From Desulfofustis sp. (GTDB taxonomy: Bacteria; Desulfobacterota; Desulfobulbia; Desulfobulbales; Desulfocapsaceae), in the NCBI GenBank assembly GCA_029287755.1, contig JARFQM010000064.1:1-9527 (forward strand): a DNA stretch of 9,527 bases, given 5' to 3'. The position numbers and the translations under genes were made by a program. Shown here piece by piece: positions 1 to 6,585 of this stretch. The first letter of the stretch is position 1; every line of letters begins with the position of its first letter. The notes beneath the pieces were generated by a model that made no database searches, had not been told where the DNA came from, and saw nothing but the letters and a program-made list of their open reading frames with translations.

Positions 1-596
1 ACAGCGTGGATCAGCAGTGGGTTGATGCGATTATCCATCGAAGCATTCTCGATCATTCTGCCAAGCGATAGCTTGTATTTACTTTCAGCTCTGCCCAGGT
101 TTTTGGACAGCAGGGCCGGCAAGCGATAAATGTCTGTGTAATCTGCCGGGGGGGCACCTGTGCCCATGGCGAGCAACTCGTTGTAGCGCTGCTGGATGCG
201 CCGGTGCATGGCCGGATCATCGTCAATAACCCAAGAAATCTCTTCCCAGTTACTCTGGTAGTTTCGACAGCTGCGCCCATAAACCCTTTTTTCCGGCCTG
301 CCGTCGACAACGAGGACTGTGTAGTAATAACGGCACAGTCTGCTCTCCTCGGTACAGGTGAGAAAGACGGCAAGATTGCGTTCTGTGCCTGGTTCCTCTG
401 TGATAGTCCAGGAGGCTATTTCTCCGTCGCGAAGCTGTTGCTCCAGGAGGATGTTGGTATCATGCCGCAGCCGTCCCTCGGTCGTTGAGAGGTCCGCGCA
501 GCCGACTAGCCCGAGAAGAAACAGGCAGGTGAGTATGCCCGCCAGCGACAGCCAACCCGTCCGTACCCTTTTATCGCTTATCAGTTTTTTCGTCAT
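1..596 (-). CDS. Putative lipoprotein of unknown function (partial, 3' end outside window)
   Basis: The frame is open from an ATG at 596-594 to the left edge, giving 198 complete codons and no stop, so the C-terminus lies outside the window. The N-terminus has a basic stretch, a hydrophobic helix at about residues 15-32 and a lipobox L-V-G-C with Cys33, so I predict a lipoprotein exported by Sec and lipidated by Lgt/LspA. The mature part is polar, with several cysteines (in CTEESRLC and GRSC), a Tyr-rich strand (CRYYYTVLVV) and an acidic, Trp-containing segment (NWEEISWVIDDDP). I recognise no family. It starts 28 nt after the stop of the glycine-zipper lipoprotein gene, so the two are probably co-transcribed. 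No clear Shine-Dalgarno precedes this ATG; an in-frame TTG lies seven codons upstream, but the ATG gives a normal signal peptide. Confidence 0.75.
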   Translation of the reverse strand, partial: MTKKLISDKRVRTGWLSLAGILTCLFLLGLVGCADLSTTEGRLRHDTNILLEQQLRDGEIASWTITEEPGTERNLAVFLTCTEESRLCRYYYTVLVVDGRPEKRVYGRSCRNYQSNWEEISWVIDDDPAMHRRIQQRYNELLAMGTGAPPADYTDIYRLPALLSKNLGRAESKYKLSLGRMIENASMDNRINPLLIHA

Positions 597-624
597 GGCA
601 GCCAGCAGACCCAAACCAGGGGAT

Positions 625-1080
625 TTACGGGTTGTCGAGGTAGATTTTCTCGGTAGCGACATCCAGTTTGTCGCTTCCCTTTTGGCGCCCGTAAAGGGTA
701 GCCTCTCGGTATCTCCGGCCTTCACTGTCAGTCTGGACATCACTGATCGGCTTGATCGTGAAGCGGTGACCGGTCTGAGGATTGGTCCAATGCCTTTCCT
801 CCCCGGTCGGGGTCTGTCTGAGTTCCTTTTGCAGGCGTTCTTCATCCGCTTTGTCCATATAGTTACCGATGACCCCGCCGATTAAGCCGCCTACCGCTGC
901 ACCAGCAACAACAGCGGCAATCTGGGTAACCTGGTCTTCATCCTTGGTCAGCATGTAACCGGTAAGCCCACCGGCAGCTCCTCCGATGGCTGCACCCTGT
1001 TGCGTCCGGGTACAACCTGCTGCTGCAACCTGGATTATAATGAGCAGGCTGAAGAAAATTCCAAATTGTTTACCGATCAT
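625..1080 (-). CDS. Glycine-zipper lipoprotein (17-kDa surface antigen-like)
   Basis: A 151-residue protein with a lipoprotein signal: hydrophobic residues 7-21 and lipobox A-A-G-C with Cys23. Two glycine-zipper segments follow, residues 29-42 (GAAIGGAAGGLTGY) and 60-73 (GAAVGGLIGGVIGN), the pattern of the Rickettsia 17-kDa antigen / YMGG-type outer-membrane lipoproteins. The first zipper begins right after the lipidated Cys. After a charged, probably helical stretch (residues 76-95) comes a small C-terminal domain with 'ERHWTNPQTGHRFTI' and 'RYREATLYG', resembling the surface-antigen domain of this superfamily. I infer an envelope lipoprotein that packs into or against the outer membrane; no specific function can be assigned. 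The ATG at 1080 gives a proper signal peptide but has only a weak AGG-type Shine-Dalgarno 12 nt upstream. A short ORF at 1070-1177 overlaps its start and may couple translation. Confidence 0.85.
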   Translation of the reverse strand: MIGKQFGIFFSLLIIIQVAAAGCTRTQQGAAIGGAAGGLTGYMLTKDEDQVTQIAAVVAGAAVGGLIGGVIGNYMDKADEERLQKELRQTPTGEERHWTNPQTGHRFTIKPISDVQTDSEGRRYREATLYGRQKGSDKLDVATEKIYLDNP

Positions 1081-1177
1081 GAATTGTTAACTTACCTGTA
1101 CCCCTGAGGTGATAGGCAATCGCTTTTTTGGCCTGCCCTAAATTTGCAATAAATTCCTCTCCGCCAGACATCAACAT
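1070..1177 (-). CDS. Possible 35-codon upstream ORF overlapping the glycine-zipper lipoprotein start
   Basis: An ATG at 1177-1175 is preceded by AGG with a 7-nt spacer and opens a 35-codon frame (MLMSGGEEFIAN...). It ends at a TAA (1072-1070) inside the first four codons of the lipoprotein gene. The residue mix (LGQAKKAIAYHL) looks like an amphipathic helix rather than junk. It has a better ribosome-binding site than the downstream gene, so it could be a leader peptide feeding ribosomes to the lipoprotein start. It could equally be chance in a non-coding leader; no family is recognised. Confidence 0.25.
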   Translation of the reverse strand: MLMSGGEEFIANLGQAKKAIAYHLRGTGKLTIHDR

Positions 1178-1880
1178 AATTCAGCCTATCTTCTTTCAAC
1201 AGCCATTTCAAGGAGTCCCTGCCGGCATAGCGTTAGATTGCCAACTCAAATATTTGTAATTTGAGCCTTTAGCAAAACTAAGATTTTCGTTCAAAATCAA
1301 GGCATGCGAGAAATTTTACCACAGGCATATGATCGCTATTCCGAGGATAAAATTTTGAGCATAACGCAGAGTGTGGGCGAAAAGATCGTTTTGCACATGG
1401 CTCATTTCATAAATTCCTGAATCATTACCATCTTCCTGATTTGTCCGTGAAGGTTCGAGCAAACGGATAGCACTCCAGACTTACCTTATCCTGACCAAGG
1501 TCTATCTGACGGCTCTGCTGCTCTGCGTTGGATTAAAAGGAAACATCTCAACATTGATGCTTTTGGAATGGCGCCACTTCTCACAAACTACTGGAGCATC
1601 TCGGGATTGTTGGTTTATTCGGATATCGAATTGATTTTACGATCTCCTTTTAATAGTTCGAGACGATTTCCTGGCGGAACTTGAAGTTAGGTTACGTCTT
1701 GTACTCTGCTTATTTGGTCGAGTTTCCTAATTGCAACTGGCCAAACAGATTGCGGGCAGATTTTTCTTGCCGATTGGGAAATGATTCCGTCAAAAATATC
1801 TTCCGTTCCATTGCTTTTAAAAGATCTTATCATGCCTCATATTATAATGAAGTCCGTTATATATATCAGCTTCTTAGATA

Positions 1881-1916
1881 GTTTCTGTAAGTAACAAAGT
1901 TTCTGTAAGTAACAAA
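1881..1916. repeat. Perfect 18-bp tandem duplication
   Basis: The unit GTTTCTGTAAGTAACAAA occurs twice head to tail, at 1881-1898 and 1899-1916, with no mismatch. A perfect two-copy duplication in AT-rich non-coding DNA suggests a recent slippage event. No gene or known regulatory site is associated with it. Confidence 0.9.
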
Positions 1917-1951
1917 TAAACTTGCATGTTCTTGAGTATATATATGTATTT

Positions 1952-1968
1952 ATTTTGGGCGCCAAAAT
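1952..1968. repeat. Short perfect inverted repeat (hairpin)
   Basis: ATTTTGG and CCAAAAT flank a 3-nt GCG loop (7-bp stem). It lies about 125 nt beyond the stop of the glycosyltransferase-methyltransferase gene. It has no real T-tract on either strand, so it is only a weak terminator candidate for that operon. Confidence 0.35.
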
Positions 1969-2049
1969 CTCGGGACGCATCGCTGCCTCCACTGCTGTTA
2001 TAGCAGTCTGGCGGATTGCTGTCTGGATACCAAATGAGGTACTACCAGT

Positions 2050-2073
2050 AGCTGTTTACTCGACTCAACAGCT
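2050..2073 (-). terminator. Weak hairpin just downstream of the GT-methyltransferase gene
   Basis: AGCTGTT (2050-2056) pairs with AACAGCT (2067-2073) around a 10-nt loop, about 20 nt after the TAG stop on the minus strand. The stem is only 7 bp and no U-tract follows, so an intrinsic terminator is possible but poorly supported. Confidence 0.2.
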
Positions 2074-2093
2074 TTGCTTCTCGCTGATCACAG

Positions 2094-4199
2094 CTATCTT
2101 TCCGCTGGCCGAAAATAGCGTGCCAACATGTCAAGGTGATGGGCGGTAAAAGAAAGGGTGCCCGCTGATGCCTGTTGCCGCCTCTGTCGAATCCAGTCTG
2201 AAGCTTTGGATGCGTGGTGAGGTGAGGTAGTGAGTTCTTTCTCAACCATAGCAATTATCACTCCCAGAAAATTGTGTTCCTCAGGGCTATAGACCTGCTC
2301 CTGGGGTGCGATGAGCCAATCCGATGAGCCGCTGGCCAGCAGATCCAGTCCCTGCTCTTCGAGGAAAGAAAGCAACCTTCGTCCAGTCATACTTGCACCG
2401 AAGCACCGCTGCTCCATCGATTCGTGATAGTGGTTGATGATTGTTTCATCATCTTTACAGGGTGGTGAGAAGCTAGTCGCACCATCGAAGTTACAGGTCG
2501 TGTAGAACAGGCCCCGGTTCTTGAGCAGCTTAAGTAGATTCGGAAGTATTGCAGTAAAATCGATCAGATCGAGTACGGCATGGGCGATGAGCAAGTCCCA
2601 GGTATGCGGTGGTTCAGATCCGGCGGCGAGGTCCCCTATTCTCGCCTGCCTAATAGTGAGCTTTACCGTTGTCTCAGGCGTATAGAGCAGTGCCTGCTGG
2701 TCGCCATCCCAGTCAATATTGTGTTTTTTTCTCTCTGCCCAACTGCTGAGATAGACTCTGGCCGCTGCCAGCTGGATTGGATCACTGTCTGTTGACGTAA
2801 AGATAACTTGCCCTTTTAGCAGCCCCCAGTCGATAATCCGCTCGATCATAGTACCAATGCCCGCACCGATCTCTAGAATCTCCAAGGTCGAGGTCTCTGG
2901 ATAGCGAGCCAGTTTTTGGGCGAGCTTATGCCATACCTCCTTATTCAAGGCCTGATCGTCTATAATTTTCTTGGCCGCCAGATATTCTGGAGAAAAGTCC
3001 TGGGCATTAGTGTTGCCCCTTGTCTGGGCTAGCCCCTGGTTGATATAGTTTCTATCCAGGCCCATTGATCTATTCACTGTTTCTAGATTTGTCGTACCAT
3101 TATTTTTTTTTGATCCCCGACTTGAGACCCAGGCCTGGAGAAATTTCTCAATGACTGCCGCGGATTGTGACCAGCCAGGTTTGCTGGTCGCAGTCCCAAA
3201 GGCTGCCAGCGACAACTTTTTCAACTGATCACGATGCCGATACAGCTCTGTGATTATCGAACCAAGTTCATCGTTGTCAGCTGCCGAGAACAAAAAGCCA
3301 TTGGTGCCATGCTCCACTGTCTCGGCTGCCGCCCCTTCCACACTGCAGAGCGCAGGCAGGCCGAAGGCCATGGCTTCAGCTATTGCAATGCCAAATCCCT
3401 CGTAAGAAAAAGGCATGCACAACAGATCTGATTGTCCCAACTGGCCGATGAGCTGGTCTTCCGACAGCATTCCCAAAAACTGGATCTGCTCGGACAGCCC
3501 CAAATCTACAGCGCGCTGCTGGGTTTTTTCTGCATAGCCAGGGTCAAAGTCTACACCTCCCACTACCGAGAGGCGCCAGCTGCGTCGATCGATCATTGCC
3601 AATTTTTCGACGAGGGGAAGCAAGCCTTTTCGCGGAATAAGGTTGCCTAGAAACAATAGCCGCAATGGCCCCGCCTGCAGACAGCGAGCTGCAATGTACT
3701 CGGGCGACAGAGGAAAGCCGAAGCGGTCTCCGGCGGGATAGGCTACCACATGGGGGCGCTGCTCTCCGACCATAGCTTCCACAGCCTTCCTGGTTGACTG
3801 GGAGTTGAAAATAAATCCATCAACATTGAGCAGATAGCGTTTTTCAACCTCAGAAAGCAACAGTTTTGGCCGGAAATCTCGTGGCTCAGTCGACAACAGA
3901 TGGTGCACCACTGCAATACGAGGCGGGCTTTGGGGAGGACGATTAATACGGTTATAGCGAAGTAGCGATGGATGACATAACTCATCCTGAAGAATCACAT
4001 CACATGATCGCATTTGCAAAAGTATAGCTGGGCTGGTGAAAAGCCCCCTCAGCAGGTTGCGCAGATAGGAATCCGGCGGCAGGCTTATCGCCTCAATCTC
4101 GTGGCCTCGCTGTTTCAGCTCCTCTGTTACTATTCTATCGTATAGATAACCGCCTGTCAGGGTGTCAAGAGAGCCGTAGATGACCAGGCCTATTCTCAT
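2094..4199 (-). CDS. GT4-type glycosyltransferase fused to a class I SAM-dependent methyltransferase
   Basis: A 701-residue two-domain protein. Residues 1-360 form a GT-B glycosyltransferase of the GT4 type: N-terminal 'GGYLYDR', donor-domain 'FLGNLIPRKG' around residues 183-192 (Arg190/Lys191 expected to bind the sugar-nucleotide diphosphate) and the E-x7-E signature Glu267...Glu275 in 'YEGFGIAIAEAMAFG'. A hydrophilic linker at about residues 360-400 leads to a Rossmann methyltransferase with motif I 'LEIGAGIGT' (residues 442-450), an acidic post-motif 'TSTDSDP' and motif IV-like 'WDLLIAHAVLDLID'. It should transfer a sugar from an NDP-sugar and a methyl group from SAM, probably onto the product of the neighbouring pterin-type enzymes; the substrates are unknown. 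Its ATG overlaps the PTPS homologue stop by one base (TGATG), implying translational coupling. The domain junction contains an A9 run (3103-3111), and Met379 could start a separate 323-residue methyltransferase, so the fusion may be native, slippage-regulated or a one-base artefact. Confidence 0.88.
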   Translation of the reverse strand: MRIGLVIYGSLDTLTGGYLYDRIVTEELKQRGHEIEAISLPPDSYLRNLLRGLFTSPAILLQMRSCDVILQDELCHPSLLRYNRINRPPQSPPRIAVVHHLLSTEPRDFRPKLLLSEVEKRYLLNVDGFIFNSQSTRKAVEAMVGEQRPHVVAYPAGDRFGFPLSPEYIAARCLQAGPLRLLFLGNLIPRKGLLPLVEKLAMIDRRSWRLSVVGGVDFDPGYAEKTQQRAVDLGLSEQIQFLGMLSEDQLIGQLGQSDLLCMPFSYEGFGIAIAEAMAFGLPALCSVEGAAAETVEHGTNGFLFSAADNDELGSIITELYRHRDQLKKLSLAAFGTATSKPGWSQSAAVIEKFLQAWVSSRGSKKNNGTTNLETVNRSMGLDRNYINQGLAQTRGNTNAQDFSPEYLAAKKIIDDQALNKEVWHKLAQKLARYPETSTLEILEIGAGIGTMIERIIDWGLLKGQVIFTSTDSDPIQLAAARVYLSSWAERKKHNIDWDGDQQALLYTPETTVKLTIRQARIGDLAAGSEPPHTWDLLIAHAVLDLIDFTAILPNLLKLLKNRGLFYTTCNFDGATSFSPPCKDDETIINHYHESMEQRCFGASMTGRRLLSFLEEQGLDLLASGSSDWLIAPQEQVYSPEEHNFLGVIIAMVEKELTTSPHHASKASDWIRQRRQQASAGTLSFTAHHLDMLARYFRPAER
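3103..3111 (-). other. A9 homopolymer at the glycosyltransferase/methyltransferase junction
   Basis: Nine A residues on the coding strand span codons Ser363-Lys-Lys-Asn. The run lies in the non-conserved linker. One extra A would give Lys-Lys-Lys-stop at once, ending a roughly 366-residue glycosyltransferase. One fewer would reach a TAG within about eight codons. Runs of this length are classic sites of transcriptional or replication slippage. Confidence 0.7.
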
Positions 4200-4576
4200 C
4201 AGACTGAAGCCCGATAGGAGGTCCAGGCAATATCATCCTCCCAGAGGGTCACGGTGATCTTTTCGAGTTGAAATGGTGCCAAGCGGCGGGTGAAGAGGCC
4301 ATGCAGGACGGTGGCGAATTCTTCGATACTGGGATTGCGATTATTCATGCAGGCGAGCGAATTTAATGTTTTGCCGCTGAATTCGGTGACAACCTCGTCC
4401 AGATGTCGTTCAACCTCGACGATATCAACCAGAAAACCATGGTTGTCCAGTTTATCTGCCTCGAGGATCAATTCTAGGCGGTAGCGGTGGGAATGCTCAA
4501 TATTCTCATCACCCCAATCGTTCCCAACCAGGTAATGGCGGGCTTCAAAGCTCCTGCTTACACCGAGGCGATACAC
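4199..4576 (-). CDS. Divergent 6-pyruvoyl-tetrahydropterin synthase / QueD-family protein
   Basis: A 125-residue single-domain protein, typical for bacterial QueD (about 120). The zinc-site histidines are visible: His14 in 'FEARH' and His28/His30 in 'EHSHRYRLEL'. The strand 'GFLVDIVEVERHLDEVV' matches the PTPS 'G.v.DF..lk..l' region, 'NPSIEEFA' matches 'NPTSE..A', and Glu113 in 'LWEDDIAW' matches the conserved substrate-anchoring Glu. Canonical QueD has Cys four residues before the first His of H-x-H and an Asp-His pair before 'YLN'; here these are Glu24 and Ser-Gly-Lys ('FSGKTLN'). The pterin-binding fold is therefore kept, but the normal proton-transfer residues are gone, so a different reaction is likely. 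The GTG start is supported by GGAG eight nt upstream and follows the dehydrogenase gene by 27 nt. A role in queuosine synthesis is unlikely from context. Confidence 0.85.
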   Translation of the reverse strand: MYRLGVSRSFEARHYLVGNDWGDENIEHSHRYRLELILEADKLDNHGFLVDIVEVERHLDEVVTEFSGKTLNSLACMNNRNPSIEEFATVLHGLFTRRLAPFQLEKITVTLWEDDIAWTSYRASV

Positions 4577-4603
4577 GTTCGTTTCTCCGTTGTCCTATTT
4601 GAC

Positions 4604-5626
4604 TCAAGATCGGTAATCAAAGATAACCTGAATTGTCTGCTCTGGGCTCTGATCAATCAATTCATATGCCTGGCTCGCCTCTGCCATAGAAAAAGTCTGA
4701 CTAATGAAACCAGCGGGCTGGATCAGTCGCAGCATATCCCAGGCAAGCTTTAGCCTTCGAGGCTTGTGCCAGCGCCCCGTAAGTTCAGGTGATAGAGAAC
4801 TTACCTGGGAACTGACCAGCTGCACTCTACCGCGATGGTAGAACGATCCCAGATTCAACTCAACCAGTTTGCTTCCGTACCAGGAGCCTATAACCACTCG
4901 ACCGCTAAACCGGGTAAGCGTCAAGGCGGTCGACAACGCTTCGGGGTTGCCGGACAGCTCATAGATTAGATCTGCCTCGCCGCCCTGACCGGCAACAGCC
5001 CCTAATGCTCGCATCAGCTCATCATCATGCGGTGCATAAGACTCGGTGGCTCCACATTGTTTTGAGGCCAGGCGCCGGTTGGCGGAACTGTCAACGGTTA
5101 TCAGCCCGGCAAGAGGGAATCGGGCCAGAAGCGCCGTGGTGAGTAACCCAATAATCCCCTGACCAAAAACAATCACCTGTTCTCCGATCAGAGGACGGCC
5201 ATCCAGCAGCAAATTCACACTTGTCTCCATGCTGGCCAGAAAGAGGGCGGTGTGGTCATTAATATCATCTGGGATCGGCTGCAATACGTCAACCTCGGCA
5301 CAAAAATGGCTCTGATGGGGCTGGAAACCATATACTCGGCGATCGAGCCACTCATCTGACACCGCCTGTCCCACTGCAACTACGCGGCCGACACATGAAT
5401 AGCCATAGGAGACAGGGTAGGAAAAATCGCCAGAAAGAGCCGCTATGCTGCTGTCCCGGGATAACTTTTCTGGCCATTGACCGCGGTAGACGAGCATCTC
5501 CGTACCCGGACTGATGGCTGAATAGCCCACTTCCACGAGCACTTGCGCGGCTTCTGGCTGTGGGACAGGTTCTTCTATAACCTGTACCCGTCCCGGTTCA
5601 GAAAATTCCAGACGCAGCAGGTTCAT
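4604..5626 (-). CDS. MDR-superfamily (zinc-type alcohol dehydrogenase-like) oxidoreductase
   Basis: A 340-residue medium-chain dehydrogenase/reductase. The N-terminal GroES-like domain carries 'SAISPGTEMLVYRGQ' (residues 36-50), the S-x-G-T-E variant seen in BchC-like and related MDRs. The Rossmann domain has 'VIVFGQGIIG' (Gly155-x-Gly-x-x-Gly160) and an acidic residue after the next strand (TVDS), favouring NAD(H). The usual catalytic zinc ligands are absent: the Cys position lies in 'SPG' and the G-H-E motif reads 'YGYSCVG'. The four-Cys structural zinc lobe is also missing. It probably carries out a zinc-independent hydride transfer on an intermediate of the operon's pathway. I chose the ATG at 5626, five nt after the reductase stop; a TTG nine codons upstream (5653) would overlap the previous gene and add residues not expected in the family. 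Confidence 0.85.
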   Translation of the reverse strand: MNLLRLEFSEPGRVQVIEEPVPQPEAAQVLVEVGYSAISPGTEMLVYRGQWPEKLSRDSSIAALSGDFSYPVSYGYSCVGRVVAVGQAVSDEWLDRRVYGFQPHQSHFCAEVDVLQPIPDDINDHTALFLASMETSVNLLLDGRPLIGEQVIVFGQGIIGLLTTALLARFPLAGLITVDSSANRRLASKQCGATESYAPHDDELMRALGAVAGQGGEADLIYELSGNPEALSTALTLTRFSGRVVIGSWYGSKLVELNLGSFYHRGRVQLVSSQVSSLSPELTGRWHKPRRLKLAWDMLRLIQPAGFISQTFSMAEASQAYELIDQSPEQTIQVIFDYRS

Positions 5627-5631
5627 GACGT

Positions 5632-6393
5632 TTACCAGTTCGGTAAAGCCCAAAGGACCAGATCTGGTCCGCAGGGTTGATAGTAAACAGAATTAAGGTG
5701 CAAAAACGAGTTTTCCAACGCCGGTCGATCAAGTGCAGACAATCCGCCAACCAACCGTGGGGCGATGGTTATAATCAGCTTGTCCACCAGCCGGCTCTCG
5801 ATGAAGCTGGTGATAACCTGGCTGCCGCCTTCGACCATGATGCTTTTAATACCTTTTCGGCCCAACAGACCAAGCAAATCAGGTAGATTAACTCTGCCGG
5901 TCCGGTCAGCACTGCAGTACAATAGTTCAGCTCCCAGGTCTTCGAGAGAGCGGCGTTTTTGCGGGCTGCTGCCGTTGATACAGGCCAGCCAGCAACGCTG
6001 ATCACTGCGGTTGAGCAGGCGTGCATTAGAGGGAATACGCAAATTGCTGTCCAGAATGATCGGTTGGGGATTGGGCCCTTTGACAAGGCGTACGTTCAGC
6101 TGGGGATCGTCGCTTAAGAGCGTATTGATGCCAATCACAATAGCATCCGATACCGCCCTGATACGATGAGTCAGTATCATAGATTCACGACTGCTCAGGG
6201 CGAGTTGTTTTCGGTTCCATGTGGCAATGGAACCATCGAGGCTCTGGGCGAAAGAAAGCGTTACCAGTGGCCGATGGTGACGCTTGTAAAAATCATCTGC
6301 CAGTTGGGGCAGGCTTTCGAACCAGGATTCCTGGTTCAATGTGAGTCTATTGTCGCTATATGCCAAAGTGTTCTTAATCCGGCTCGATAACAT
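5632..6393 (-). CDS. RibD C-terminal (pyrimidine reductase / DHFR-like) family protein
   Basis: A 253-residue stand-alone reductase matching the RibD C-terminal domain. It shows 'RPLVTLSFAQSLDGSIA' (residues 41-57), a 'SSRES' segment and 'THRIRAVSDAIVIGINT' (75-91), 'DDPQLNVR' (95-102), 'PIILDSNLRIP' (111-121) and 'IKSIMVEGG' (182-190), then 'VDKLIITIAPRLVGG'. The fold binds NADPH and in riboflavin synthesis reduces the ribosyl group of a pyrimidine to ribityl. No deaminase domain is present, and the first roughly 40 residues are an extra non-conserved N-terminus. It is the first gene of the packed operon, followed five nt later by the MDR. I infer reduction of a pterin- or pyrimidine-type intermediate rather than housekeeping riboflavin synthesis. 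The ATG at 6393 has no Shine-Dalgarno and lies only 11 nt beyond a good -10 box, so a leaderless transcript or an internal TTG start is possible. Confidence 0.85.
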   Translation of the reverse strand: MLSSRIKNTLAYSDNRLTLNQESWFESLPQLADDFYKRHHRPLVTLSFAQSLDGSIATWNRKQLALSSRESMILTHRIRAVSDAIVIGINTLLSDDPQLNVRLVKGPNPQPIILDSNLRIPSNARLLNRSDQRCWLACINGSSPQKRRSLEDLGAELLYCSADRTGRVNLPDLLGLLGRKGIKSIMVEGGSQVITSFIESRLVDKLIITIAPRLVGGLSALDRPALENSFLHLNSVYYQPCGPDLVLWALPNW

Positions 6394-6404
6394 AGTTAGT
6401 GATG

Positions 6405-6433
6405 ATCATAGCAAGACAATTGAAGACCGCCAA
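6405..6433 (-). promoter_or_regulatory. Candidate sigma70 promoter of the RibD-like/PTPS-like operon
   Basis: On the minus strand TTGGCG (6433-6428) is followed after exactly 17 bp by TATGAT (6410-6405), preceded by TG one base upstream (extended -10, TGCTATGAT). A second TTGACA lies at 6445-6440 but has only a poor -10 at normal spacing. Transcription from the first would start near 6397-6399, four to six nt before the ATG at 6393, implying a leaderless or nearly leaderless mRNA. Confidence 0.5.
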
Positions 6434-6585
6434 GCTTGTTGTCAATCCTGGGCTCTGTTGTTTTGAGTGCGTATTGTGTGTATTGCGGGTAAATCCATTG
6501 ACCCCTGAGACTGAACCCAAATGCTGAAACTGTCGAATTGCTTCGAATGGAAATTTGAGGACACTGCTATTTTGATTAAGCTATG

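Larger units (their letters stand above)
1178..2093. other. Gene-poor, AT-richer intergenic region
   Basis: About 0.9 kb between the phosphatase-to-glycosyltransferase gene block on the right and the lipoproteins on the left. Only short frames exist on the plus strand (for example 1304-1420, 1681-1881 and 1922-2149). They lack convincing ribosome-binding sites and have low-complexity or unnatural translations. A stretch at 1469-1683 is open for 71 codons without a usable start and could be a remnant of a decayed gene, but I cannot assign it. The region also holds a 10-bp inverted repeat pair (1532-1541 with 1645-1654), an 18-bp tandem repeat (1881-1916) and hairpins at 1952-1968 and 2050-2073. 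Confidence 0.6.

Noticed and set aside
358..885. 175-codon plus-strand ORF
   Set aside because: It runs antisense to the two lipoprotein genes, whose lipoboxes and glycine zippers are clear, and its own translation is Arg/Ser-rich shadow sequence.
1681..1881. 66-codon plus-strand ORF in the gap
   Set aside because: TTG start, no Shine-Dalgarno, odd composition and no family resemblance. The same applies to the 75-codon frame at 1922-2149, which overlaps the 3' end of the glycosyltransferase-methyltransferase gene.
4199..4576. Assignment as a normal queuosine-pathway queD
   Set aside because: The catalytic Cys and Asp-His are replaced and no queC, queE or queF homologue is near.
5655..5670. 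16-bp perfect palindrome GGACCAGATCTGGTCC
   Set aside because: It lies inside the RibD-like coding sequence (Gly-Pro-Asp-Leu-Val), in conserved-looking protein. It may be chance; a regulatory role for the MDR gene five nt after the stop is not supported by anything else.
6533..6546. Small hairpin TCGAA-TTGC-TTCGA as a terminator of the upstream block
   Set aside because: Only a 5-bp stem and no U-tract on either strand.
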